Notes under the pieces: model-generated
Told to the model about the DNA's origin: nothing
Database searches by the model: none
What the model saw: the letters and a program-made list of their open reading frames with translations, nothing else
Translations under genes and position numbers: made by a program
Shown here: in pieces, positions 8,799 to 18,068 of the stretch
How the letters are laid out: each line of letters opens with the position of its first letter
Numbering within the stretch: position 1 is the stretch's first letter
NCBI RefSeq assembly: GCF_000317105.1
Contig: NC_019693.1
Coordinates: 4,837,227-4,901,226, forward strand
Reading direction: 5' to 3'
Length of the DNA stretch: 64,000 nucleotides
Origin: Oscillatoria acuminata PCC 6304
GTDB taxonomy: Bacteria; Cyanobacteriota; Cyanobacteriia; Cyanobacteriales; Laspinemataceae

Positions 8799-9213
8799 AT
8801 GTTTTGCACTCATTGGCTGTAACTCTTTTTAATTTAGGCAGACGGGAGCATCTCAATTTGTTCAAGAGACCTAACCCCCCAGCCCCCTTCCCTAAGAGGG
8901 AAGGGGGAGCCGGAAGGGGGGAGCCGGAAGGGAATTCTCAAAGCCCCTCCCCTCTGAGGGGAGGGGTTTGGGGAGAGGTCCGACTGGTTTTTAGGCAAAA
9001 TTGAAATGTTTTCCACTCATTGGCTGTAACTCTTTTTAATTTAGGCAGACGGGAGCATCTCAATTTGTGAAAGAGTCCTAACCCCCCAGCCCCCTTCCCT
9101 AAGAGGGAAGGGGGAGCCGGAAGGGGGAGCCGGAAGGGAATTCTCAAAGCCCCTCCCCTCTTAGGGGAGGGGTTTGGGGAGAGGTCCGACTGGTTTTTAG
9201 GCAACATTGAGAT
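8799..9213. repeat. Direct tandem duplication, 207-bp period
   Basis: Two head-to-tail copies (8799-9005 and 9006-9213) of a block beginning CACTCATTGGCTGTAACTC (after a short variable lead) and containing one R2 element each (8844-9008 and 9051-9219). The copies differ at only a few positions, so the duplication is recent. No coding frame is supported. Confidence 0.75.
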
Positions 9214-9453
9214 GCTCCCTTCAGGCAGCCAGACTGCTGCATAGTTAGTCTTAATTGCTAATATACACAGAAGTCTTAATTTATCCAATATTTAAAAAAA
9301 TCTAACTTTTTCCATTACATACCCAATACCATTTTTTATCCATTATACTCTCCCTAGGGTGATAGAAGAGGGATAATAAATTTTAAGGGTCTGACTTATT
9401 AAATTTAACAGATTTGTGCCAAATTTGTTTAGCTTCCCAAAATCTGGGATAAT

Positions 9454-9594
9454 GAGCAGCGGTTGTTGCAGAAACCTAGTTTCTTGGTCTTTGGCAGGGG
9501 GTTTAGAAACCGGGGTTCTTGCCTGAATTGGGTACAGTGAGCAGCGGTTGTTGCAGAAGCCCGGTTTCTGGGTCTTTGGCAGGGGGTTTAGAAG
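9454..9594. repeat. Two 85-bp-spaced direct repeats with AGAAACCCGGTTTCT-like palindromes
   Basis: The words GAGCAGCGGTTGTTGCAGAA and GGTCTTTGGCAGGGGGTTTA occur twice with a spacing of 85 bp (starting at 9454 and 9539). Between them are variants of the palindrome AGAAACCCGGTTTCT. The same palindrome occurs at 21662, 21715, 21874, 21927, 58809 and 58862. The remainder of the 8768-9603 gap is AT-rich and featureless. Confidence 0.6.
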
Positions 9595-9603
9595 TTTCTC
9601 TCC

Positions 9604-12378
9604 CTAGGAACCGACTGCCATGAGTTGGGGTTTGGCAACGATCGCATTCTCTGATTGCCAGACCGGAATTTCAATTACAAATTCTGCTCCCTGTCCCGGT
9701 TCGGAGATACACTCGATCGCCCCTTTATGTTTCTCCACGACAATTTGATAACTAATCGAGAGTCCCAGTCCCGTGCCTTTCCCGACTGCTTTGGTGGTAA
9801 AAAATGGATCGAATAATCGGGCTTTGATGTGATGGGGAATTCCGGGCCCATTATCCCCGATCGCAATGATGATTCGGTCGTCATGTCCCTGTTTCTTCAC
9901 CCATTCGGTCCGAATGGTAATCCGGTTGGGGTTTTGGCTAATTTCTTCCCGAGTTCGGCTATCGTTATAACTCTCTAAGGCATCAATTCCATTGGTGATA
10001 ATATTCATCAACACCTGATTGAGTTGTCCCGGATAACACTCAACTAAGGGAAGTTGGCCATAGTCTTTGACCAACTCTATCCCAAAATGACCCGCTTTTG
10101 CTCGCAAGCGATTTTGGAGAATCAGCAAGGTGTTATCAATCCCTTCATGCAGGTTGACAAATTTCATTTCAGCTTGGTCTAGGCGGGAGAAGTTCCGCAA
10201 GGACAAAACGATTTCTCGGATGCGATCAGCGCCGATTTTCATGGAATTGACGACTTTCGGCATATCTTCTCGCAGAAAGTTGAGGTCAATTTCTTCAGCA
10301 ATTTCTTCGATTTCTGGGCCTGGGTTAGGATAACGTTCCTGATAGGCTTCTAGCAATTCTAGCAGGTCTTGAGCATAGCCATCCACATGGGAGAGGTTGC
10401 CATAGATAAAGTTAACGGGATTGTTGATTTCGTGGGCGACGCCTGCGACTAATTGACCCAAGCTGGACATTTTTTCGCTTTGAATCAGTTGTGCTTGGGT
10501 TTCCTGGAGTTGTCGTAAGGCTTGTTCTAATTCTGCTGCTTTGGTTTCGGCAGCGATCGCATTGGTGCAGGCTTGATCATACAATTCCGCTTGATGGATG
10601 GCGATCGCTAACTGATCCGCCAGTTGCTGCAACAGTTCTATTTCTGAAGTCCGCCATCCTCTCGGTTTGTGGCATTCATGGACAATCAGCAGTCCCCACA
10701 CTTTGCTCCCCCGAGAGATGGGAACGCTCAGACTCGCCCGGACTTGCAAATGTTGCCAACAGGCGAGATGTTCGTCATTGTTATGGATTTTATACACATC
10801 TTCCACGGCTCGAACTGGGGGCTGTTTTCCGCCTTGCAATTGTTCGGCACATTCCTGGTAAAAGCAATCATGCTCTTTGACGGCTTCGCGTAGACAGATT
10901 TTTTCGGTACTTTCTTCTACCACGATTTGGCCTGCGGTTTTTTGGCTAAACTGATAGATGGCAACGCGATCGGCTCCCAATAATTGTCGCACTTCCCGCG
11001 CACTGGTTTGGAGGATGGTGTTAATATCCAAAGTGCGACGAATATGTTCCCCAATTAAGCGGAGGAGCGATTCCCGCTCCATTGTGGCGCTTTTCTGGGC
11101 ATACAAGCAGGCTTGTTGGATGGAAATCGCCAGTTGATCGGCTACGGCGCGGGCGAGTTCGCGGTCATGTTTGGACCATTGGCGGACTCGTGAACATTGA
11201 TTGATATACAATATAGCATGGAGTCGGCCATTGGCTTGTACCGGCATGACCATTGAGGATTTAATCTCGGCTTTATCGTATTCTTCATTTTGCTTGCCGA
11301 TGCGAGGGTCTTCGCTGACGTCGGAGATGACGACTTCTTCTCGATGGGCGATCGTCCATTGGGTGATGGGTCCGTGGGTATCGAAGTCATCGAGGGAAGA
11401 AGGAAAGGGGTGGCGACAGACTTCAAACAGATGCTCTCTGCGGAAGGCTACATCATTAGCGGCATTCCAGAAACTGGTTTCGCGATGGCGATCGCCTTTT
11501 ACCCCTTCTTCCCGATCTTCGACGAGGTGGATCAAGCAGCGATCCACTTCTAATGCCTCTAACAGTTGGGCGATCGCCTGGGTTAAAATCGTTTCCAGGT
11601 CGAAACTCTGGCGGGTTTGGTTAACAATTTGATTGACCAATCTCTCTCTTTGTGCTTGTTTTTGAACGCGATCGTAGAGTTGCGCTTGCCGAATGGCAAT
11701 TTCCAGTTGTTGGGCAAGCAGTTGGACAAATTCCACCTCGGCGGTTGACCAAGTGCGGGGATTCTGAGAGAGACAGGCAATAAAGCCGATCCATCCCTCT
11801 TGTCCTTTCACGGGAACTAATAAATTGGCAAGGGCATCCATTGTCCCCGGTGCAGCAGTGGGGTGATGCTCATCCCCTTCCCTAGGGTGATTTTCCTGAC
11901 CCCCGCTCAAGTTCTGGGGGGGACGGGGTACGGGACAATTGGCGATCAGGCGCGTCATGGTACCAAAGGTCCTCGACTCGTTCAGGGGACCGCAACTGAT
12001 CACCATTTGTCCTTGGGCGATCGCGCTGGCAGCGGTTCCAAAAATGTCTAAGGGATGATACCCCACCTCAGAGAGAGGTTTCGTTCCTTCTAATGCTGCA
12101 AATTCGGGATTTCGGGTCTGTTTGCAGACGACTTGCACCCGTTCTGTGCGCTCAAAGTACCACAAGAAACTACAGGCATCTAAGTTCAGCATTGCGGCAA
12201 TCTCATCCACCGCTGTCTGGAGGATCGTTTTGAGTTCCAGAGATTGCCAGATTTGGCCGATGACTTTTCGCAACAAGGCGCTGCGCTTTTGAGGGTCTTC
12301 TATCTTAGTGTGTTCCAACGGATTACTCAGGGAGACAGTAGGGATAACGCGGGGAAGCAAAAAAAAACTATTTAACAT
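9604..12378 (-). CDS. Sensor histidine kinase with three GAF domains
   Basis: A soluble hybrid-less histidine kinase. In the longer 950-residue numbering, three GAF domains lie at about 70-260, 270-455 and 465-625. A coiled-coil linker rich in Ala/Glu/Gln (630-662) follows, then HisKA with the phospho-acceptor His at about 676 (GVAHEINNPVNF) and a HATPase_c domain with N (NIITNGIDALE), G1 (GDNGPGIP), F (FDPFFTTK) and G2 (GKGTGLGLS) boxes. The first frame start is GTG at 12456. I prefer the ATG at 12378 because GAGGTG sits a few bases upstream. GAF2 and GAF3 lack an obvious bilin-binding Cys-His pair. There is no adjacent response regulator, so the partner is elsewhere. Confidence 0.9.
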   Translation of the reverse strand: MLNSFFLLPRVIPTVSLSNPLEHTKIEDPQKRSALLRKVIGQIWQSLELKTILQTAVDEIAAMLNLDACSFLWYFERTERVQVVCKQTRNPEFAALEGTKPLSEVGYHPLDIFGTAASAIAQGQMVISCGPLNESRTFGTMTRLIANCPVPRPPQNLSGGQENHPREGDEHHPTAAPGTMDALANLLVPVKGQEGWIGFIACLSQNPRTWSTAEVEFVQLLAQQLEIAIRQAQLYDRVQKQAQRERLVNQIVNQTRQSFDLETILTQAIAQLLEALEVDRCLIHLVEDREEGVKGDRHRETSFWNAANDVAFRREHLFEVCRHPFPSSLDDFDTHGPITQWTIAHREEVVISDVSEDPRIGKQNEEYDKAEIKSSMVMPVQANGRLHAILYINQCSRVRQWSKHDRELARAVADQLAISIQQACLYAQKSATMERESLLRLIGEHIRRTLDINTILQTSAREVRQLLGADRVAIYQFSQKTAGQIVVEESTEKICLREAVKEHDCFYQECAEQLQGGKQPPVRAVEDVYKIHNNDEHLACWQHLQVRASLSVPISRGSKVWGLLIVHECHKPRGWRTSEIELLQQLADQLAIAIHQAELYDQACTNAIAAETKAAELEQALRQLQETQAQLIQSEKMSSLGQLVAGVAHEINNPVNFIYGNLSHVDGYAQDLLELLEAYQERYPNPGPEIEEIAEEIDLNFLREDMPKVVNSMKIGADRIREIVLSLRNFSRLDQAEMKFVNLHEGIDNTLLILQNRLRAKAGHFGIELVKDYGQLPLVECYPGQLNQVLMNIITNGIDALESYNDSRTREEISQNPNRITIRTEWVKKQGHDDRIIIAIGDNGPGIPHHIKARLFDPFFTTKAVGKGTGLGLSISYQIVVEKHKGAIECISEPGQGAEFVIEIPVWQSENAIVAKPQLMAVGS

Positions 12379-12456
12379 GGAGAACACCTCACCGATACTA
12401 ATGGTGGGCCGCTTAGATTTTAATTTCTTAAATTGACGAGGGACTGTACCCCGCAC

Positions 12457-12796
12457 AGAACTCGGGGCTTTCTGATGATTCTATTATTATTTGTTTTTAT
12501 CCCCTGATATTTTAACTTTTGTAAAAATTATCATCAATTCCTCAATTTTAGGAGGAGGTACTGTTTTAAATTTAGGCGGCTTTCTCCCCTAAAATTGTAG
12601 CGTATGTTACTATTTGTCTTTTTGCATAGTTTGGTCTTGTTTTGGATTTAATTTATAAAAATTTTGGAATTCAATTTAAAAAGTTTCACATTTTAGCAGA
12701 ATGAGCTAATCCCGTCAAGACTTGAAAGCGGGAAAGAGAAGAGGAGACATGACCCGGGGATGAAATTTATTGCCGTAATTTGTCAGGAAATCCTGA
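12457..12796. other. AT-rich gap with a weak inverted repeat
   Basis: Upstream region of the GAF kinase and downstream region of sbcC. CAATTTTAGG at 12543-12552 pairs with CCTAAAATTG at 12588-12597. A short palindrome, TCAGGAAATCCTGA (12783-12796), directly abuts the sbcC stop and could act as a weak terminator. No gene is seen. Confidence 0.4.
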
Positions 12797-15700
12797 TTAA
12801 ATGGATAGACTCAGTTGAGAACCATTCTGATTTTTGCTGACTTCAATGCGGGCTTGAAATGCTTCGCGAAATTGCGGCATATGGGTAACGGTGAGAATGC
12901 AAGCAAATTCCGAGGCGATCGCATTAATCGCCGCAATCAAGCGATCGCACCCTTCCCGGTCCTGAGTTCCAAATCCTTCATCCACAATCAACATTTGTAA
13001 CGAAGTTCCGGCACGATGAGCGAGTAATCGCGCTAATGCTAACCGAATCGCAAAATTAATCCTAAATGCCTCCCCTCCGGAATAGGTTTCATAGGCTCTC
13101 GTCCCTCGGGCATCAGCAATTAAGATATCCAAGGTATCAATTAATTTGGTATTTTTTTTGCTGCGTCCCCGACTAGCGCGCTGAGTCACAAATTGCACAT
13201 GAAGTTGATTGTTACTCAGCCGAGACAGAATCTGATTGGTTTCTCCCTCCAACTGCGGCAGCACATTTTCAATCATCAACGCTTGGATACCATTTTTGCC
13301 AAATGCTGTTGCCAGTTCCCGATAAACCCGTTCTTGACGACGAGAGGTTTCCAGTTGTTTGCGTTGTTCTTCAGACTGACTTTGGAGGGCGGCGAGATGC
13401 TGTTGTTGTTGTTGCAGACGTCCTTTGGTTGCCAGTAAACTGTCCAGGGAGGAGCGCAAAAGCTGGATTTGTTTTTCTGTAGCTTTGATGCGATCGCCGG
13501 GGTCGGGGATGTCCTGGAGTTGCTGATGCAGCGCTTGAATCTGCTGGCGCACCACAGTGCGATCGCCCAGTCGCGCCTCTAACTGACGAGTTAACTCCCC
13601 AATCCGCTGTTCCACCTGGGGATATTGTTGCTGTGCTTGCTTTAACTCCTCCAGTCGTCCTAACCAGAGTTGGGCGGTTCTTAACGCACCTCGGAGGCGG
13701 TTATGTTCCTGGGGGTCATAGCCAATGGTTTGTAAGTGGCGATCAAGCAAAGCAATCTGTTGTTGCAAGGGAGAGTTTGTTTGTTGCTCCTGTAATGCCG
13801 CTTGTAATTGCGCCAATCGTTGTTCTAACTCCGGCTTGCGCCCTTGTAATTGCGCCATTTGCCGTTGGGATTGCTGAATTTGCCCTTGCTTAATTTCCCC
13901 CCAGCGCCAGCGTTTTTCCTCATTCAAAGCCAAACTGCGGTCTTGATCATTGTAATTTAACTGTTGCAAGGAATGCTCCACCTGTTGCAGTTCTTGGTAT
14001 AATTCCCCTGCATAACTTCCCGTATGTAAAGCCTGTTCTAATTGTTGCTTTTCTAAAGTGAGATGTTGTAAACGGTCCCGGGAGGCTAAAGTTGCATCAA
14101 TTTGAGCCTGTAATTGTCCGCGACGTTCCCGCAACGCATTGTAATGTTTTAACTCCTCCTCCAATTCCCGATACTCCTGCCGCAGAATCTGGATTTCCCG
14201 ATCGCTGGTTGCCAGTTGTTCTTTCAACACCCACATCTGATTGATAATCCCCTGTTCCTGCGCTTTCTGCTTTTCAATCACTAAATCCCAATGATGTTCA
14301 TCCAAGGGTCTGTCACACAGGGGACAAAGTGCATCCGGGACCTGTAACATCTGGATTTTTTGCGTCACCGCTGCCAGTTGGGTTTCATAATCGGAAGTTT
14401 GTGCCATCAGCCGTTCCATAAAGTTGCGGCGTTCTAAGCCTTTTTCCCGCACCCGTTGTTGATAAACTCGTTTTTTCTCTAAGGCATCAATGGCGATCGC
14501 CACTTCTCCCAAACTCTCCTCTAAAACATAGCTGTGATCTTGTTCCTCTTCTAGGCGATGAATTTGACCGGCAATTTCTTCCAAGCGTGCGGATAAGCGA
14601 GTGCGAATGCGCTCAAGTTCTACTTGTAGGGTTTGTTGTCGGGTCATCAGGGGTTTGACTCGCGTATGCAGATCATCCAGATAGGTAAGCCGATCGCGCG
14701 CTTGTTGTAATTTAGCGATCGCCGCTTCTACTTCCGGTGCTTTATTCAAAATCTCCAGCAGTTCCGCTTCCTGGCGGCGAATATACTCCAATTCCCCTTG
14801 AGTGGAAGAGATTTGGGATTCCAGGGAAGCCAAAGTTTTACGTTCCTGGTCCTGTAACTGCTGACGCTGTTGAGTCGCTTGTTGATAGGATTGGAATTTG
14901 GAGGCTTGAACTTCTTCAGCCGCTTGTAATTGCTGATATTGATGATATCCCGCCAAAATTTCGCCCTCTTGTTTGAGGAGTGCCTCTAATTCTTGGCGGC
15001 GACGATGGTTGAGATTGAGTTCTTGTTGGGTGCGATCGCAGTCATCCTTAAGAAAGCGATCGCGGTCCTGGTGATGGGTGATTTGCTGTTGCCAGTTTTG
15101 GCGCTGGAGTTGGAGTTGTTGGAACTGTTGCAATTGCGATCGCTGGTGGTTCACGGACTCTTGACCCTGGAGAATTTGCGCTTCCACCTGTTCCAGATTT
15201 TGGGCGATCGCGATGGTTTCTTGTAATCGTTGCTGCAACGAGGCTAAACTTTGTTCCAGCAACTGGACTTGACCTTTGGCTTCCCGCGATCGGTCTTTTG
15301 CCTGTTCTGCCAACTCATCGTAATGGTCCAACCTCAGCAGGGTTGCCAATACCTGCTTTCGTTCCGAGGGTCGTTTCAACATAAACTCATCCGCTCGACC
15401 TTGGCGCAGGTAAGATGAATTAGTAAAGGTTTCGTAGTCGAGTTTAATATGTTGGATAATTTTATCCTGAGTGGCTCGTAAACCTTTCTCAGTTAGAGGG
15501 CGAAACTCAAGATGTTCCAGTTGATTCGGCGTCAAATCCTCAGAATTCGTCGCCACTTGAAATTCCAGAGAACTAGATTGACCCCGTTGGCGAGAACGAA
15601 TTACCCGATAGATTTGCTGATTGGTTTGGAAAGTAAAATCTACCCGCGCATCCATTTCCCCACTATGAATAATATCGTCCTCCGTGCCAGCGCGACTATT

Positions 15701-15850
15701 TCCCCAGAGGGACCAGGCGAGGGCTTCTAAAAGGGAGGATTTTCCGGCACCATTTGGTCCACAAATACAGGCGGTATGCAACCCATGAAAGTCTAGGGTA
15801 GCTTCGCGATAGCTCAGAAAGTTTTTTAAACTCAGTTCTAAAGGAATCAT
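12797..15850 (-). CDS. sbcC: SbcC/Rad50-type SMC-like ATPase
   Basis: A 1017-aa DNA repair exonuclease ATPase, the partner of SbcD/Mre11 in processing hairpins and double-strand ends. Walker A GPNGAGKSS is at residues 31-39. A long Gln/Leu/Glu-rich antiparallel coiled coil spans about 170-890, with the zinc hook CPLC at 509-512 at its apex. The ABC signature YSGGEAFRINFA and Walker B MLIVDEGFG lie at about 905-965, with the terminal switch His in VTHMPQF. All functional motifs are intact and the length is normal. sbcD is not in the window, which is not rare in cyanobacteria. The ATG start at 15850 leads straight into the family's N-terminus. Confidence 0.95.
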   Translation of the reverse strand: MIPLELSLKNFLSYREATLDFHGLHTACICGPNGAGKSSLLEALAWSLWGNSRAGTEDDIIHSGEMDARVDFTFQTNQQIYRVIRSRQRGQSSSLEFQVATNSEDLTPNQLEHLEFRPLTEKGLRATQDKIIQHIKLDYETFTNSSYLRQGRADEFMLKRPSERKQVLATLLRLDHYDELAEQAKDRSREAKGQVQLLEQSLASLQQRLQETIAIAQNLEQVEAQILQGQESVNHQRSQLQQFQQLQLQRQNWQQQITHHQDRDRFLKDDCDRTQQELNLNHRRRQELEALLKQEGEILAGYHQYQQLQAAEEVQASKFQSYQQATQQRQQLQDQERKTLASLESQISSTQGELEYIRRQEAELLEILNKAPEVEAAIAKLQQARDRLTYLDDLHTRVKPLMTRQQTLQVELERIRTRLSARLEEIAGQIHRLEEEQDHSYVLEESLGEVAIAIDALEKKRVYQQRVREKGLERRNFMERLMAQTSDYETQLAAVTQKIQMLQVPDALCPLCDRPLDEHHWDLVIEKQKAQEQGIINQMWVLKEQLATSDREIQILRQEYRELEEELKHYNALRERRGQLQAQIDATLASRDRLQHLTLEKQQLEQALHTGSYAGELYQELQQVEHSLQQLNYNDQDRSLALNEEKRWRWGEIKQGQIQQSQRQMAQLQGRKPELEQRLAQLQAALQEQQTNSPLQQQIALLDRHLQTIGYDPQEHNRLRGALRTAQLWLGRLEELKQAQQQYPQVEQRIGELTRQLEARLGDRTVVRQQIQALHQQLQDIPDPGDRIKATEKQIQLLRSSLDSLLATKGRLQQQQQHLAALQSQSEEQRKQLETSRRQERVYRELATAFGKNGIQALMIENVLPQLEGETNQILSRLSNNQLHVQFVTQRASRGRSKKNTKLIDTLDILIADARGTRAYETYSGGEAFRINFAIRLALARLLAHRAGTSLQMLIVDEGFGTQDREGCDRLIAAINAIASEFACILTVTHMPQFREAFQARIEVSKNQNGSQLSLSI

Positions 15851-16382
15851 ATTAATCAGGCTTACTCATAAAAGGGCAGTCGCCCAAGGGGTTCAGAATG
15901 GGTGAAGGGAGAAGGTTTATCAAGGGCTGGGAAAGCGGGTTGAATCAGAGAAGCGATCGCCTTTACTCCCCAATTTTCCAGGATTTTTCTGGCATTTGGG
16001 GCATTGACGACCCATTCAACTTTCTATTTTGAGCCCGATTTCCAGCGGATTCTACCTTTTGACTGCTTAATTTTACAAATATTTACAATTCAAAGAAAAT
16101 TTCCCATCCCTGATTGCTAAGGATGGGAAATTTTAATCGGGTTCCGGTTATCTCAACCCGGTAATTTTAGATTCATCTCCCACATTCTCCCCATCCCTTG
16201 AAGCGAATCAGCCTGAAGTGGGTGAGAAGCAGATCTACATTGTCCCCAATCCCGAGAAAGAATCATCCCCATGATGGAAACAATCTATCGACAGCACCTT
16301 TGTAGCGATCGCACTGTTGATAAAAAACCCCATCTCTCCCCCATCTCCCGTCTCTCCCCAATCTCCCCCATCTCCCAATCCC
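15851..16382. other. Intergenic region with hairpin and polypyrimidine repeat
   Basis: Holds the 14-bp-stem hairpin listed separately at 16096-16134 and a run of CCCATCTCTCCC / CCCCATCTCCC words at about 16329-16387, a low-complexity repeat common between cyanobacterial genes. A plus-strand frame across it is low-complexity and not supported as a gene. Confidence 0.4.
16096..16134 (-). terminator. Perfect 14-bp hairpin, probable terminator of the small membrane-protein gene
   Basis: AAAATTTCCCATCC pairs perfectly with its complement across an 11-nt loop, flanked by A/T tracts on both sides. It lies about 250 bp downstream of the stop at 16383 and upstream of sbcC, so it could end transcription on the minus strand or insulate sbcC. 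Confidence 0.5.
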
Positions 16383-16595
16383 CTACCCCCGAACCTTCAA
16401 CAAATCACAGCGATCTAACACTAAAGCCAAAGCGCCCAGCATCTGAATCTGCCAGGGGGCTAAGATTAATGCCACAACTGCTAACAGTCCGGCTAGGGTC
16501 ATGGTCATCACGCCTACGGTTTCCTCAGAGGTGCGTCGATTAAGCAGAAAGGCACAGACTGAAATGCTTAGAGGAATTATACATACCGGATGCAT
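16383..16595 (-). CDS. Small two-helix membrane protein
   Basis: 70 aa with two hydrophobic segments (about 3-19 and 30-62, the latter LAGLLAVVALILAPWQIQML) separated by LLNRRTSEETVGV, a short polar loop. The C-terminus is charged. I recall similar short proteins in cyanobacterial genomes but do not know a function. A GGAG sits about 13 bases before the ATG. The gene is flanked by noncoding repeats and stands alone. The hydrophobicity pattern and ribosome-binding site make it more than a chance frame. Confidence 0.6.
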   Translation of the reverse strand: MHPVCIIPLSISVCAFLLNRRTSEETVGVMTMTLAGLLAVVALILAPWQIQMLGALALVLDRCDLLKVRG

Positions 16596-17293
16596 CTTGG
16601 GTTGGCTCCTATTGAAAGCTCGTAAAAGTAACTAAGGCTACAAAATTGCTACTAAATTTAATGTAGCACCGAATACCAAATCTGCACCCGTCCATTTATC
16701 TAATTTTCCTGACAAGGGTTCCGGCTGAACATAGCAGGCGACTGCCCTCAAATGGCCTAATTCTGGACATTTTTAGGATGACGCTCTTAGGAATCGGAAC
16801 ACCTGGAGTCAGAAATTTTCTAAGTTTAGAGGGAGACTCCGACTCATCTCTACCCTTCGAGGTAGCTCATGAAATAATAACGCCTAGATTTAGTTTCCGC
16901 AATAGATTAGTTAAAATAATTTCTCAATAACCACCGGGCAAGAGTTTGAGGGTTTTCCTTCCTTAAATTAATCGATGAAAACTCCTGAAAAAAGCCCCTT
17001 TGAAAGGAAGGTATCTGTAGGGGCGCAATGCTTGCGCCCCAAGGGCGCAAGCATTGCGCCCCTACAAGAAACGGGGCTACTCCGTTGATCTGTCACGACG
17101 AACGAACGTTTTGGAGATTTTATTTTTTGAAGTTCCCTTACTATTAACGGCATCTCCGGTCCCCTCCCCTGATTCTAGGGGAGGGTTAGGGTGGGGTTCT
17201 TCTTGGCCGATCGCCACATCACGCACTCACTCATGAGAGGCGATCGCGCCTCTCATGAACCGGATGCCAACCTCTTTCCTCGTGACGTGACTG
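16596..17293. other. Repeat-bearing gap
   Basis: A 698-bp stretch with no supported gene. It contains a degraded R1 MITE (17002-17140). The rest, including the AT-rich 16650-16990 part upstream of the small membrane-protein gene, shows nothing I recognise. Confidence 0.4.
17002..17140. repeat. MITE-like repeat R1, copy 2 (one end truncated)
   Basis: Inverted relative to copy 4. It keeps the central palindrome (GGGGCGCAATGCTTGCGCCCC), the segment ending AACGAACGTTTTGGAGATTT and a degenerate right terminus, but the left terminal repeat is missing. Confidence 0.65.
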
Positions 17294-18025
17294 TCAAATA
17301 ATGAGTAATAATACCGAATAAACACCCGCACCCGCAGCAAAGGCCCAAAATTGGGTTTCCCGTTCTTCCGGGAGTTCTTCCTTAAGAATGTTCAGAATAA
17401 TGCCTCCAGCTAAAAAGGCAAATAGCAGCGCGATCGCCTCGTGGGAAATGCGGGTTGCACTGCCAATCACCCATCCCAAAATCACCGCTGCTGCTAGTAC
17501 CCAGCGCCCAATGTGGTCGTAAACCCGTTTGTGATGTTCGCGTAAGCCAAAGTCATTGACTAGAAAATGCAACGCCATTGCGATGAAAAAGAAGCACAAA
17601 CTCAACACACTCGCTTCTTCTTCTGGATCGGACAGCAGATAGCCAATCAGGGCATTATAAAGAGCAAAAGAAATAATATGCAGCCAAAAAACTCGATCGC
17701 TAGTCGCATCTCCTCGTCCGATTTTAAGTTGGTGCTGCCTGGATGTCTTAGCCAGTTTTTCCAAGCCGTAAAAGATAGAAAATCCTAACAGAGACATCAA
17801 GTAAACATGGTGTTCTAGAAAGTCCAACCCGTTGATTGCTGATGCCTCAACCCTGGCTTGTCCTGCACTCAGTTCCGGAAAGATGTGAACAAAAGTGTAA
17901 GCGACTGATACGCCACCCGCCATTGAAAGCCAGCGGTTACGCGGAAGCGACTTTAGAAAGAGTAGATTTTTTGCCCCAATATGAACGATCGCTAACGCGA
18001 TCGCAAAGAGTAAAGATAAATTCAT
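17294..18025 (-). CDS. ZIP-like polytopic membrane protein
   Basis: I choose the ATG at 18025 (243 aa). The frame extends to a TTG at 18088 that overlaps the upstream kinase gene. Seven or eight hydrophobic helices are visible. Helix motifs resemble the ZIP metal-transporter fold: HIGAKN near the start, FALYNALIGYLL and HFLVNDFGLREHHKR in the middle, and a final LLFAFLAGGIILNILKEELPEE, a segment that in ZIP proteins ends in a Glu-rich turn. The canonical HNxxDG metal motif is absent, so metal transport is only a suggestion. It lies 43 bp after the Hik2-like kinase on the same strand, so the two are likely co-transcribed. Confidence 0.8.
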   Translation of the reverse strand: MNLSLLFAIALAIVHIGAKNLLFLKSLPRNRWLSMAGGVSVAYTFVHIFPELSAGQARVEASAINGLDFLEHHVYLMSLLGFSIFYGLEKLAKTSRQHQLKIGRGDATSDRVFWLHIISFALYNALIGYLLSDPEEEASVLSLCFFFIAMALHFLVNDFGLREHHKRVYDHIGRWVLAAAVILGWVIGSATRISHEAIALLFAFLAGGIILNILKEELPEERETQFWAFAAGAGVYSVLLLII

Positions 18026-18068
18026 AGAGCAGATGAAAAGATTGAGAATCTGTAGGGGAAAATCGCCC

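Noticed and set aside
16271-16543. 90-aa plus-strand frame with PHLSPISRLSPISPISQ
   Set aside because: Low complexity from the CCCATCTCCC repeat, and it overlaps the better supported minus-strand membrane protein.
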